A stretch of DNA of 63,402 bases, taken from contig JAHHGY010000012.1 of the NCBI GenBank assembly GCA_019359635.1, forward strand, positions 1 to 63,402. The letters run 5' to 3'. Numbering within the stretch: the stretch's first letter is position 1; every line of letters begins with the position of its first letter. Positions 37,453-46,156 of this stretch are shown here, piece after piece. The stretch is from Chroococcus sp. CMT-3BRIN-NPC107. Its GTDB lineage: Bacteria; Cyanobacteriota; Cyanobacteriia; Cyanobacteriales; Chroococcidiopsidaceae. A program made the position numbers and the translations under genes. The notes under the pieces are model-generated. The model had not been told where the DNA came from and did no database searches. It saw only the letters and a program-made list of their open reading frames with translations.

Positions 37453-37887
37453 TTAGTCTTTAATTTCCTCAATCATTCGCTGCTCTAACAATTGAACTAA
37501 AGTATCAACATCGGCGGCAATTTCTTGGTAACAAGTTGGTGGCGATGGTTCGCTTAGAAATTGAATTAGTTTAATTTGACTATTGCCGATCGCAATAATA
37601 ACGACTTCCTTATTGGCATCATAGCCATCAACTACCCCTAAAATTTCTTGAATGTGGTTGTCAAGATTTTGATTGAGCTTTTCTAATTCTGCTTTTGGGC
37701 AAGAAATAAAATGCGGTGTTGGTTTGAGATCGATTGCTAATGTATCTTGACAACCGCCTTTTGCCAGCCAAAAACCCCAAGACAAAGCCGCTAATTCTCG
37801 TTGATTGGCTTTAACAAACTTATTTAATTGGTATCGCCAGTTATTTTCTTTGCCGTCAAGCTGAGGTTTGCTAAACACGAGGGGCAA
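37453..37887 (-). CDS. Conserved hypothetical protein
   Basis: A 144-residue soluble protein of mixed helix and strand. Readable blocks are RELAALSWGFWLAKGG, TPHFISCPKAELEKLNQNLD, EILGVVDGYDANKEVVIIAI and a C-terminal helix VDTLVQLLEQRMIEE. A TTG starts at 37887; the GTG eight bases in (MFSKPQLDGKE) is as likely. I do not know its function; the pattern suggests a small adaptor-type protein found in cyanobacteria. It is monocistronic. Confidence 0.6.
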   Translation of the reverse strand: MPLVFSKPQLDGKENNWRYQLNKFVKANQRELAALSWGFWLAKGGCQDTLAIDLKPTPHFISCPKAELEKLNQNLDNHIQEILGVVDGYDANKEVVIIAIGNSQIKLIQFLSEPSPPTCYQEIAADVDTLVQLLEQRMIEEIKD

Positions 37888-38194
37888 TTACTCCGTTACT
37901 ACTAATATCTACGCTGTTGCTATTTCCTAGCATATATGCAATTGGGATGTTAAATAGTAGCAAAGCCTTAAGTGCGATCGCAGCTTGATAGGGAAAAAAT
38001 ATGAAAATAAAATAACTCTATTTAGCCAATACTTTTGTTTTTGACAAGGTAGTTTTAATAAAGGCGAATTCTTAAACTCTTAATAGCTTTATACTTAGTT
38101 CAAATCTGGCTCGCCAAACCTCTGTCACCCCCTTAGCCCAGGTTATTTCCTTGTCTTTAGTAGCAGCAATTTTTTGCAAGTCTCAAAATAATGA
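37888..38194. other. Intergenic region, nothing clear
   Basis: 307 bp between two minus-strand genes with no supported ORF or strong hairpin. It must contain the promoter of the hypothetical gene and the end of the desaturase transcript. Confidence 0.3.
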
Positions 38195-39175
38195 TTATGG
38201 CGGAGTCAGGAAAGAAACGGCTACACCCCCGACAAATCGCTCTAAGGATGACTGGCTGGTAATATTTGTTGCTTCTCCTTGCCCAGAAAATAGTCTTTTC
38301 AGCCGGAGCTTGTGATAATTGGTAACTAAAATAGGTAAAGGTACAATCCCGCCCAGAGTATCGCCGTATAGCGTTTGATGCAGTTGTGGCAATTCGTGCC
38401 AAGAATAACTCATGTTGTGATGATGGGCGTTATGATACCCGAAGTTGAGAAATAACAGGTTTAGCCAAGGATATTTTACGGATACTAAGTTTGAGAAAGT
38501 GTATTTTTGTTCGTAAAGGCGATCGCGTTTGGGTATTTCTTGCCCCATAATTACATAGTCGTAGATATGATGAAACGCATCGGCAAATCGCATAATATTT
38601 ACAAAAGATATATAGGCTAAGGCGTATAACAGCAGCGCTTTTAATGATATCCAGCCCAAAAGCGCAAACGCCGCAGTTCGATATAGCATCAGTGCTACGT
38701 TCCGCCAGAGGAGAGGACGCTTTGGTTTTTCTAAAAAAGGAGCCAAAATAATTCGCCAGCGCAACTCAAATTCAAAAATTGGTACGTAAGCCCACTCGCA
38801 AACCATATAAATCCAACGAATTACGGGATTCAGGGTATTGAGATAATTCACCATATCAAAGCCGACAAAATCAGCATGGTAAATGTGGTGGTTAAAATGA
38901 TGCCCTACTAAATTGCTCCAAGTAGCGTAACAAGCGCCGTTAATATGAGTCATTGCTTGACCCCAAAAAGCATTTAGCTGACGATGTTCTTTAAACAAAT
39001 TGCCGTGAATCAACTCGTGAGTCAAGGTAGCAGAGAAGATAAGGGCGTGAGTTACTAAAATTACTCCCAAAATATTCAGCAGCCAAAAATCCACAATTAA
39101 TAAAGTAATTCCCAATCCGTAGATACTGTAAATATAGACGAGAAGGGAGATATTTTTTAATAGCGGCGATTTCAT
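38195..39175 (-). CDS. Membrane fatty-acid-desaturase-type enzyme
   Basis: A 326-residue integral membrane di-iron enzyme. Three histidine boxes bind iron: THELIHGN (about residue 49), HHFNHHIYH (about 90) and HNAHHHNMSY (about 250). At least four hydrophobic helices surround them. The spacing resembles the alkane hydroxylase/CrtR-like and acyl-lipid desaturase branches, so the substrate (fatty acid, carotenoid or other lipid) is open. The gene overlaps nothing but is 3 bp downstream of a polysaccharide deacetylase, so both are translated from one message, with a divergent Lrp-type regulator upstream. Confidence 0.87.
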   Translation of the reverse strand: MKSPLLKNISLLVYIYSIYGLGITLLIVDFWLLNILGVILVTHALIFSATLTHELIHGNLFKEHRQLNAFWGQAMTHINGACYATWSNLVGHHFNHHIYHADFVGFDMVNYLNTLNPVIRWIYMVCEWAYVPIFEFELRWRIILAPFLEKPKRPLLWRNVALMLYRTAAFALLGWISLKALLLYALAYISFVNIMRFADAFHHIYDYVIMGQEIPKRDRLYEQKYTFSNLVSVKYPWLNLLFLNFGYHNAHHHNMSYSWHELPQLHQTLYGDTLGGIVPLPILVTNYHKLRLKRLFSGQGEATNITSQSSLERFVGGVAVSFLTPP

Positions 39176-39178
39176 TTT

Positions 39179-40069
39179 TTAAGCTTTTGTACTTGCCACA
39201 GTTTGATTAGCAGCGCAATAACTGGCGATTTCTTCGCAAGTAGTTAGCCAAACCCCTGCGTGCGATCGCATATAATCGATCAAACGCTCTAGCATCATTA
39301 CCCGCGCCGGACGACCAATTAGTTCTGGGTGCATCGTCAACACAAAAGCGCCACCATAGCGATACATTCCGTCAAATTCTTCTCTCCACAACTGAAAAGC
39401 TTTTTCACAAGTTTCAATTACACCGCTACCCATTGGAGGTTCGTATAAAAAGGCGAATTGCTCCCAGTCGTCATTTGTCCAATGCACCGGAACTTCAACC
39501 AAGTTACCTGCTTCAGTAGGCAAAATATAGGGTTTATCGTCATCCATCAACGACGAGTCATAAAGTAAGCCATGACGCGCCAGCAGTGCCGCCGAACCGG
39601 GGTTAACCTCCCACAGAGGAGCGCGATAACCTACAGGTTTACGCCCAGTAATTTGCTCTAAAATAGTGCAAGTTTTAACTAAAGCTACTTCTTCCTCAAT
39701 CGGATCTAACGTAGATACAGGTTCGTGCAGATAGCCATGAGCGCCTAATTCGTGTCCTTCTTCAGCAATGCGTTTGATTAAGTCAGGATAAAGTTCTGCG
39801 GTGTAGCCGGGGACAAAAAATGTGGCTTTAACTTCTTTAGCTTTAAGCATATCTAAAATGCGCGGCATCCCGGTTTTAGGGCCATAACGCGCCCAAGACA
39901 TCACAGACATCCGATCTTTGTTTTTGGGGTCGGCTTGCAACATTCCCGATTCTCCATCAACATCAAAACTCAAAACTGCAGCACAACGCATCCCCGCAGG
40001 TAAGCCAGATTTCATACAACTCCTAGATACATATTTTTTGTCAAAAACTTCTTTTACTTTTTTAGTCAA
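39179..40069 (-). CDS. Polysaccharide deacetylase / PuuE-type hydrolase
   Basis: A 296-residue NodB-fold enzyme. The metal site is DVDGES (Asp, about residue 37) plus HGYLHEP (HxxxH, about 135). Further family blocks are KATFFVPGYTAELYP, RAPLWEVNPGSAALL and VLTMHPELIGRPAR. The sequence is closer to the HpPgdA/PuuE (allantoinase- or cyclic-imide-like) subgroup than to chitin deacetylases. The substrate may therefore be a peptidoglycan sugar, an allantoin-like ring or another amide. It has no signal peptide, so it is probably cytoplasmic, which argues against cell-wall work. Co-transcribed with the desaturase. Confidence 0.88.
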   Translation of the reverse strand: MTKKVKEVFDKKYVSRSCMKSGLPAGMRCAAVLSFDVDGESGMLQADPKNKDRMSVMSWARYGPKTGMPRILDMLKAKEVKATFFVPGYTAELYPDLIKRIAEEGHELGAHGYLHEPVSTLDPIEEEVALVKTCTILEQITGRKPVGYRAPLWEVNPGSAALLARHGLLYDSSLMDDDKPYILPTEAGNLVEVPVHWTNDDWEQFAFLYEPPMGSGVIETCEKAFQLWREEFDGMYRYGGAFVLTMHPELIGRPARVMMLERLIDYMRSHAGVWLTTCEEIASYCAANQTVASTKA

Positions 40070-40164
40070 GTGTTTGAGACTGACATTAAATTAACCTAAG
40101 TCGGCAAAAATAAAACGCCATTTTTGATACAAAATTAACTAAAATTACAATACTTGTTTAATAG

Positions 40165-40181
40165 TTAACTTTAAACGTTAA
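40165..40181. promoter_or_regulatory. Inverted repeat in the Lrp/deacetylase divergent promoter
   Basis: TTAAC-TTTAAAC-GTTAA: perfect 5-bp arms in an AT-rich intergenic region of 136 bp, 25 bp before the Lrp-type gene. Lrp/AsnC proteins bind such AT-rich inverted repeats and often control their own gene and a divergent one. This is an inference. Confidence 0.4.
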
Positions 40182-40205
40182 ATGTTGTTTTTAAGGTAAG
40201 TAGCT

Positions 40206-40682
40206 ATGAATCAAAGCGATCGCAATAGTTCTAATATTCTTTTAGATGAATTAGATCAAGAAATTATTGCCCTACTACGCTTAGATGGGCGGATGGCATT
40301 TAAAGAGATTGCCAAACGCTTAGATATTCCCGAAGCAACGGCTCGTTATCGAGTACAGCGCTTGCTACAGTCTGGAGGTATTCAAATTACAGCTTGGCCT
40401 AATCCTGCAAAATTGGGCGTTCCGCACGTTTTAATTCTTTATTTAACAATTAAAGAAGGACAAACTGATGCGGTTGCAAAGCAGCTAACAAGTATGTCCC
40501 AGGCCCGGTTTGTAGCAGTTACATCCGGGCGGTGCAATATTGTTGCTGATATCTACTTTGGTACTCATGAAGACCTACTAAGCTTTTTCTCTAAGCTAGA
40601 CCAGATTAAGGGCATTTTGAGTTACGACTCTCAAATCATTCTTAAGCTCTTAAAAGCAGAGTACAAGTATAGTCTCGGATGA
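40206..40682 (+). CDS. Lrp/AsnC-family transcription regulator
   Basis: A 158-residue regulator. The N-terminal HTH reads LDELDQEIIALLRLDGRMAF, then KEIAKRLDIPEATARYRVQR. The C-terminal RAM (ligand and oligomerisation) domain spans about residues 72-155 (VLILYLTIKEGQTDAVAKQL, RCNIVADIYFGTHEDLLSFF). It responds to amino acids or related small molecules in the family. It is divergent from the deacetylase-desaturase operon and is its most likely regulator. Confidence 0.93.
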   Translation: MNQSDRNSSNILLDELDQEIIALLRLDGRMAFKEIAKRLDIPEATARYRVQRLLQSGGIQITAWPNPAKLGVPHVLILYLTIKEGQTDAVAKQLTSMSQARFVAVTSGRCNIVADIYFGTHEDLLSFFSKLDQIKGILSYDSQIILKLLKAEYKYSLG

Positions 40683-40861
40683 ATCTAACTCTATTATTGC
40701 CGCCCCGTTTTAAATAGCTAACCATGGAAACAGGAGAGTTGCAGCAAAAGAAAAACCTATCTAAATTCAGCAACCCTTCTCCTCAAACTCTTGGGCTAGA
40801 GAGCGGTATTATTTATAAATCCCAGTGGGGATAAAAGTTAAGGTATTTTTAAAAATATTCA

Positions 40862-42472
40862 GTGTCAAAATCAACCCCTTCTCGCTCTCTAGCTGGAATT
40901 GCTGGAATTGTTGCGGCGGCAACGTTAATTAGTAAAGTTTTTGGCTTGGTACGCACTCAAGCGATCGCGGCGGTGTTTGGTGTGGGCGTAGTTGCCGATG
41001 CTTTTAACTATGCTTATGTCATTCCTGGCTTTTTGTTGGTGTTGCTAGGTGGCATTAACGGACCCTTTCATAGCGCTATTGTCAGCGTTTTAGCCAAGCG
41101 TCCCAAGTCTGAGGCTGCGCCTTTAGTGGAAACGGTGACAACTTTTGTCGGTGGGTTGCTGTTACTTGTAACGATCGCTTTAATTTTCCTCGCGCCAGAA
41201 ATTATCGATTTAGTAGCACCAGGGTTAAATACTACGCCTCACGGGTTGGAAGTACGGAGAATTGCGATCGGACAAATGCAAATTATGGCTCCGATGGCAC
41301 TACTAGCGGGGTTAATTGGCATTGGTTTCGGTACTCTCAATGCAGCTAATCTGTATTGGCTACCATCGGTTAGCCCACTATTCTCTAGCATCACTGTAAT
41401 TATTGGGTTGGGTGTTTTAGCGTTGCAGCTAGGATCGAAAGTTACAACTGCTGAATATGCAATGTTGGGGGGAGCGGTTTTAGCTTGGGGAACTTTAGCC
41501 GGAGCAGTTTTGCAGTGGTTAATTCAAGTTCCGGCACAATGGAAGTCGGGGATGGGAACTTTGCGCTTGCGTTTTGATTTTAATCAGCCAGGAGTGAAGG
41601 AAGTTACAAAAATCATGGCTCCGGCGACGTTTTCCTCCGGCATGACCCATATTAATCTATATGTAATTTTAATTTTAGCTTCCTACATTCCTCAAGCCGC
41701 GTCAGCTTTACAGTATGCGGGGTTATTGATTCAAACACCTTTAGGCATTCTTTCTAATGTAATATTAGTACCAATGCTGCCGATTTTTTCCCGACTTGCC
41801 GATCCTCAAGATTGGGATGAATTAAAAGGGCGCATTCGTCAGGGATTATTACTTACAGCAATTACAATGCTGCCACTGGGAGCAATAACGATCGCACTGG
41901 CTGTACCCATTGTGCGCCTAGTATACGAGCGGGGAGCCTTCGATCGCAATGCGTCGCAATTAGTATCTTCTCTGCTTGTGGTGTATGGCATTGGGATGTT
42001 TGTTTACTTAGGGCGCGATGTTTTAGTCAGAGTATTTTATGCTTTGGGCGATGGCGATACGCCTTTTCGGATCAGCATGGTAAGCATTTTTTTTAATATC
42101 ATTTTTGCTTACGCATTTTTCAAAATGCTCGGCGCACCTGGTTTAGTTTTAGCAACGGTGGTAGTAAATTTAATTTCTATGCTGTTGTTGTTTTGGATGC
42201 TCCATCGCAAATTGCACGGATTACCTTGGCTTGAATGGAGTTTACCGATTTTAGCTTTAACTGGAAGCAGCTTTTTGGCGGGTTTAGCTAGTTGGGGAAC
42301 TCTTTGGGGAATACAGCAAGTTTGGAACGATGACGGATTAATCGAGCAATTAGTACAGCTTAGTTTAGCTGGAGGGGTAGGAATTGGTATTTTTGCCTTG
42401 ATTGCTTTGCAAATGAAGTTACCAGAAGTTGATGTTTTTGTGTCTAGAATCCGGCAAAAGTTAGGTAGATAG
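40862..42472 (+). CDS. murJ: Lipid II flippase MurJ
   Basis: MurJ moves lipid II across the plasma membrane for peptidoglycan synthesis. 536 residues with 13-14 hydrophobic helices, N-terminal LISKVFGLVRTQAIAAVFGV (the MVF-family signature), VIPGFLLVLLGGINGPFHSA and the later RLVYERGAFD and DVLVRVFYALGDGDTPF blocks. It starts at GTG 40862. An upstream 36-codon ATG ORF (40724-40834) is not supported. A weak hairpin terminator follows. Confidence 0.95.
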   Translation: MSKSTPSRSLAGIAGIVAAATLISKVFGLVRTQAIAAVFGVGVVADAFNYAYVIPGFLLVLLGGINGPFHSAIVSVLAKRPKSEAAPLVETVTTFVGGLLLLVTIALIFLAPEIIDLVAPGLNTTPHGLEVRRIAIGQMQIMAPMALLAGLIGIGFGTLNAANLYWLPSVSPLFSSITVIIGLGVLALQLGSKVTTAEYAMLGGAVLAWGTLAGAVLQWLIQVPAQWKSGMGTLRLRFDFNQPGVKEVTKIMAPATFSSGMTHINLYVILILASYIPQAASALQYAGLLIQTPLGILSNVILVPMLPIFSRLADPQDWDELKGRIRQGLLLTAITMLPLGAITIALAVPIVRLVYERGAFDRNASQLVSSLLVVYGIGMFVYLGRDVLVRVFYALGDGDTPFRISMVSIFFNIIFAYAFFKMLGAPGLVLATVVVNLISMLLLFWMLHRKLHGLPWLEWSLPILALTGSSFLAGLASWGTLWGIQQVWNDDGLIEQLVQLSLAGGVGIGIFALIALQMKLPEVDVFVSRIRQKLGR

Positions 42473-42478
42473 TAAAAT

Positions 42479-42504
42479 CCGCCTAGAATACAATTTCCAG
42501 GCGG
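42479..42504. terminator. Hairpin between murJ and DUF3181
   Basis: CCGCCT and AGGCGG pair across a 14-base loop in the short space between convergent genes, followed by TATTTA. It could serve either direction; the T tract is weak. Confidence 0.5.
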
Positions 42505-42535
42505 TATTTACTTAGCTAAAAATATTTTTCTATCC

Positions 42536-42841
42536 CTACAAGTTGCGCTGATATTTTTCTAGAATATCCATCAAGGTTACTTGGCACTGCATGGGCATAA
42601 AATCAATTAACGATACTTCTTTTTTGCCACCACCAATTTTGACCGGGATAGATTGCAAAATGTGTAAAACGCGGTCTTCGTCTAAAGATTTGGCGCTGAG
42701 AATAGGATAAAGTTGCTCGGCAAGAAGGGTATGTAAATGAGCGTTGGATAGATATAAATGCCATTTTGCAATATCCAAGTACACATTTTCGCCAATTTCT
42801 GCCGCCAGTTCTTCTATTGCTTCGGTAGTGTTAAGAGCCAT
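42536..42841 (-). CDS. DUF3181 family protein
   Basis: A 101-residue soluble protein, conserved in cyanobacteria as DUF3181. It starts ALNTTEAIEELAAEIGENVY, has WHLYLSNAHLHTLLAEQLYP in the middle and ends with VSLIDFMPMQCQVTLMDIL. Helical throughout, no catalytic motif. It lies 66 bp downstream of the 2TM protein gene on the same strand and convergent with murJ. Confidence 0.88.
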   Translation of the reverse strand: MALNTTEAIEELAAEIGENVYLDIAKWHLYLSNAHLHTLLAEQLYPILSAKSLDEDRVLHILQSIPVKIGGGKKEVSLIDFMPMQCQVTLMDILEKYQRNL

Positions 42842-42907
42842 GATATTAGTAAATAATAGTTTTATATTTCTAATATCGCTTATTTGCCGAGAATTCTTCT
42901 ACTGCTC

Positions 42908-43180
42908 TTAGTCTTTCTTTAGGTGGATTTTAGAGGGCGTATTGGGGGAATAATCAGCGATCGCACTAATGTAAATTAAATGCGATAGTAACACTACAAG
43001 ATGAATGGCTGTAAACCAAGGCAACCACTCCCAAGTAGCCGACTTGAAGTTGTGAAAAAACCACAATCCAGAATTAAGTGCGGTAAAAGTAGCTACGTGA
43101 GTAGCAAAAGTCATTCGGTCATCTAGCTTGCGATAAGCTGGGTCTTTGCGGTCTGGTTTGCGGGGCCAACGAGGAGGCAT
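42908..43180 (-). CDS. 2TM domain-containing protein
   Basis: A 90-residue membrane protein. A basic N-terminus (PPRWPRKPDRKDPAYRKLDD) is followed by two helices, FATHVATFTALNSGLWFFHN and TAIHLVVLLSHLIYISAIAD, and a polar tail. This matches the small 2TM domain found in bacteria and cyanobacteria. Its role is unknown. It is 56 bp downstream of moaC on the same strand. Confidence 0.8.
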   Translation of the reverse strand: MPPRWPRKPDRKDPAYRKLDDRMTFATHVATFTALNSGLWFFHNFKSATWEWLPWFTAIHLVVLLSHLIYISAIADYSPNTPSKIHLKKD

Positions 43181-43236
43181 GGAAAGTAAAATAATAGGTA
43201 CTAAGTTTAATTTTAAAGGCGATCGCGTAGCAAATA

Positions 43237-43725
43237 CTAGCTATAGTCGCCAGATTTACCGCCAGTTTTGCTAATTAAGCAAATTGATTCAATTACTATA
43301 GATTTTTCTAAAGCTTTTGCCATGTCATACAAAGTAAGCGCCGCAACAGCTACGGCGGTTAAAACCTCCATTTCAACCCCAGTTTCGGCTTTTGTTTTCA
43401 CGGTTGCTTTAATTACATAACCTGGTAATTGGGAGTCGGGGGTAATTTGCACTTCTATTTTTTGAATCGGTAAAGGATGACATAAAGGAATCAATGCCGA
43501 TGTTTGCTTTGCTGCCATAATTCCCGCTAGTCTTGCTGTCCCTAATACATCGCCTTTAGGTAGGTTTCCCGCTTGAATTGCTTGAAAGGTTGTTTGCTGC
43601 ATTCGTACCCTAGCTTCGGCTACCGCTTGGCGAATAGTTGGCACTTTGCCAGACACATCAACCATTTGAGCTTGTCCAAGGGTATCTAAATGAGTCAAAG
43701 ATGATTCATTGATAAATTCTTGCAT
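43237..43725 (-). CDS. moaC: Cyclic pyranopterin monophosphate synthase MoaC
   Basis: MoaC converts the MoaA product into cyclic pyranopterin monophosphate in molybdenum-cofactor synthesis. All family blocks are present in 162 residues: [49 protein letters not shown] and the C-terminal KTGGKSG. No other moa gene is in the window. The tRNA-Arg lies 36 bp upstream on the other strand. Confidence 0.97.
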   Translation of the reverse strand: MQEFINESSLTHLDTLGQAQMVDVSGKVPTIRQAVAEARVRMQQTTFQAIQAGNLPKGDVLGTARLAGIMAAKQTSALIPLCHPLPIQKIEVQITPDSQLPGYVIKATVKTKAETGVEMEVLTAVAVAALTLYDMAKALEKSIVIESICLISKTGGKSGDYS

Positions 43726-43761
43726 TGTCTAAATCAGTATGCTAATATAGGAATTCTGCGA

Positions 43762-43835
43762 GGGCGTGTAGCTCAGTGGACTAGAGCACGTGGCTACGGA
43801 CCACGGTGTCGGGGGTTCGAATCCCTCCTCGCCCG
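43762..43835 (+). tRNA. tRNA-Arg (ACG)
   Basis: A 74-nt cloverleaf without encoded CCA. The acceptor GGGCGTG pairs with CTCGCCC (one T-T mismatch), the D-arm is GCTC...GAGC, and the anticodon stem CGTGG/CCACG encloses the loop CTACGGA with anticodon ACG. The T-arm is GGGGG-TTCGAAT-CCCTC, with one G-T pair. Anticodon ACG is read as ICG after TadA modification. Confidence 0.96.
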
Positions 43836-43840
43836 TTATT

Positions 43841-43873
43841 AATAGAGACGTTGTATTTAACAGCGTCTTTATT
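43841..43873 (+). terminator. Hairpin after tRNA-Arg
   Basis: AATAGAGACG pairs with CGTCTTTATT (one G-T pair), 6 bp after the tRNA and overlapping by 2 bp the end of the convergent MFS gene. It can end both transcripts. Confidence 0.6.
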
Positions 43874-45101
43874 ACATTTTTGTAGCATAAACATCTCTAC
43901 CTTTACCCAAAGCAAAGCGCAAAGAATGGGGTAAATCTTTACTAGATTGGGTGAGAAAAATAACGATCGCTAAAAATGTCAAACCACTAGCAAAGCCGAA
44001 GATGTGGCGATAGCCGATTTGTTGCGCTACCGAACCTAAAACTGGCCCTGCGATCGCAATTCCTACATCAAAACCTACCATACAAACACCAAAGATTTTA
44101 CCGCGTTCGGTGGGCATTGCTCGGTCAGCCATCATTGCCGCAATCATGGGGATTAAGGTTCCTGCACCCGCGCCTTCAATTACCGCCGCCATTAAGAAGC
44201 TACTAGGACTATTTGCCACCCACAGCAACAGCATGGATGCAGTATAGAAGATTAAGCTAAAGGTAATAAATAAACCGCGCCCGTAGCGATCGCTGGCTTT
44301 TCCGGCTACTAATCGAACGCTAAAACTGGCGATCGCGGCGGCAGTGTAAAATAGTCCAGCATTTAAGTCTACGCCTACCGATCTAATAAATAATGGCACG
44401 AAGGTACTCAAAGTACCAAAAGCCAGTCCTACCATCAGCAATACCAAGGCGGGAACTCGGACGCGGGGACTAAATAGCAATTTCCAAAATCCATTACCTT
44501 TAGAGTCGCTAGGCAAGTCGGCAATGATTTTTGGGTTGACTACCTGGCTAGTAAAAATTAATCCCAAAATTCCCAGCCCTGAAGATAAGACAAATAAGGG
44601 CATATAACCCGCGCCAGCTTGCAGAAAACCACCCAAGGCAGGCCCAATTGCTAACCCGATTGGATTTACCAAACTCATATAACCAATAACTTCACCCCGC
44701 TTGTGAGGTGGTGCAATATCGGCAATCAAAGCCGCATAACCCGTAGAAAAAGCCGCGATACTGATACCATGAAATGCTCGAATCACCATGAGTAAAGGGA
44801 TTGACTTTACTACTAAATAGCCTAAAGGAGCGGTGGCGACTACGGACATACCAATTATCAAAACAATTTTGCGGCTGTGTTCGTCAGCTAACCGTCCTAA
44901 TACCGAGCGAAATAATAATAAACCAATGGCAAAACACCCCATCACAAAACCAATTTGCTGCTCGGATGCACCTAATTCTTCTACATATAGCGGTAGTGTA
45001 GGTAGTAAAGTAGTCAAACTAGACCAAAATAACAGTCCGGCGGCGAACAGGATGGTTAAATTCCGCCGCAGTTGGGGATCGAGATCCGAAAACACGTTCA
45101 A
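43872..45101 (-). CDS. MFS transporter
   Basis: A 409-residue 12-helix carrier. The loop 2-3 motif is GRLADEHSRKIVL (family pattern G-x3-D-x2-G/S-R-R/K), repeated in the second half as AGKASDRYGRGLF. ALGGFLQAGAGYMPLF and GPVLGSVAQQIGYRHIFGF are the paired pore segments of drug:H+ antiporter-type members. The substrate is unknown. It ends next to the tRNA. Confidence 0.92.
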   Translation of the reverse strand: MNVFSDLDPQLRRNLTILFAAGLLFWSSLTTLLPTLPLYVEELGASEQQIGFVMGCFAIGLLLFRSVLGRLADEHSRKIVLIIGMSVVATAPLGYLVVKSIPLLMVIRAFHGISIAAFSTGYAALIADIAPPHKRGEVIGYMSLVNPIGLAIGPALGGFLQAGAGYMPLFVLSSGLGILGLIFTSQVVNPKIIADLPSDSKGNGFWKLLFSPRVRVPALVLLMVGLAFGTLSTFVPLFIRSVGVDLNAGLFYTAAAIASFSVRLVAGKASDRYGRGLFITFSLIFYTASMLLLWVANSPSSFLMAAVIEGAGAGTLIPMIAAMMADRAMPTERGKIFGVCMVGFDVGIAIAGPVLGSVAQQIGYRHIFGFASGLTFLAIVIFLTQSSKDLPHSLRFALGKGRDVYATKM

Positions 45102-45145
45102 AGTAAAAATAAATATTTAGTACACTAACTTTATCTATTGTTACT

Positions 45146-46156
45146 TTAATTAACATTTTTGCCCACTACCTCTCGCACGCGATAGATTGGTCGCCCTTGA
45201 GATTCGTGATAGGTACGCATGAGTAATTCGGCGAGCAGCCCAAAACTAAATAGCTGCACTCCACCTACCACAAGCAATACAGCCAAAATTAATAGCGGGC
45301 GATTGCCAATACTTTGACCCAAACCTAGCTTTAGAAAAGTTAAGTATAGTCCCAAAATTGTACCTAAAGCAGTAGAAAGCAAGCCAAATAACCCGAAAAC
45401 GTGCATGGGGCGGGTCAGAAATGTTTTCATGAAGTAGATAGTCAACAAATCCATAACTACCCGAAATGTGCGCCCCAAGCCATACTTACTTTGACCAAAA
45501 CGTCGCGCGTGATGGCGTACCGGAATTTCGGTAATATTTGCGCCTTCAATGTACGCTAAAGCTGGTAAAAAGCGGTGCAATTCACCGTACAAATTCATAT
45601 CTGCCACAACTTCGGCGCGGTAGGCTTTCAAAGAGCAACCGTAATCGTGCAACTTTACCCCCGTTACTCGTCCGATGAGTAAATTAGCAAGTTTAGAAGG
45701 AAGTAAGCGAGTTAAAGCGGCATCTTGCCTTTTTTGTCGCCAACCACTAACTAAATCGTAACCTTCGGCTAATTTTGCTAGTAATAAAGGGATGTCTGCG
45801 GGATCGTTTTGCAAGTCGCCATCTAAAGTTACGATAGAATGCGATCGCGCGTAATAAAACCCTGCTGCCATTGCGGCTGTTTGTCCGTAGTTGCGCCGCA
45901 ATAACACTGCCTTCAAATCTGGACGTTTTTGGGCTTCTGCTTTTAATAGCTGCGCCGAACCATCTTTTGAACCATCATCGACACAGATAATTTCATAACT
46001 CAAGCCGCTTTCGATCAAGCTTTTGGCAATTTCTGCGATTAAATGAGGCAAACTTTCCACCTCATTATAAACAGGCACAATTACCGAAACTGCAATACTC
46101 TCGTCTCTCTCTACAAGTCTGCGCTCAATACCTTCCTCAATTAATGCTCTCATCAA
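45146..46156 (-). CDS. Family 2 glycosyltransferase (polyprenyl-phosphate type)
   Basis: A 336-residue enzyme. The GT-A domain has VSVIVPVYNEVESLPHLIAE, the nucleotide-site VDDGSKDGS and the metal motif TLDGDLQNDP, then the acceptor-side GCSLKAYR. Two C-terminal membrane helices (about 235-330) place it in the DPM1/ArnC/GtrB subgroup that glycosylates polyprenyl phosphate. The start overlaps the stop of the NlpC/P60 gene by 4 bp, so the pair is translationally coupled, consistent with envelope work. Confidence 0.93.
   Translation of the reverse strand: MMRALIEEGIERRLVERDESIAVSVIVPVYNEVESLPHLIAEIAKSLIESGLSYEIICVDDGSKDGSAQLLKAEAQKRPDLKAVLLRRNYGQTAAMAAGFYYARSHSIVTLDGDLQNDPADIPLLLAKLAEGYDLVSGWRQKRQDAALTRLLPSKLANLLIGRVTGVKLHDYGCSLKAYRAEVVADMNLYGELHRFLPALAYIEGANITEIPVRHHARRFGQSKYGLGRTFRVVMDLLTIYFMKTFLTRPMHVFGLFGLLSTALGTILGLYLTFLKLGLGQSIGNRPLLILAVLLVVGGVQLFSFGLLAELLMRTYHESQGRPIYRVREVVGKNVN

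Noticed and set aside
40724-40834. 36-codon ORF upstream of murJ
   Set aside because: ATG to TAA is open but short, without support from composition or a ribosome site.
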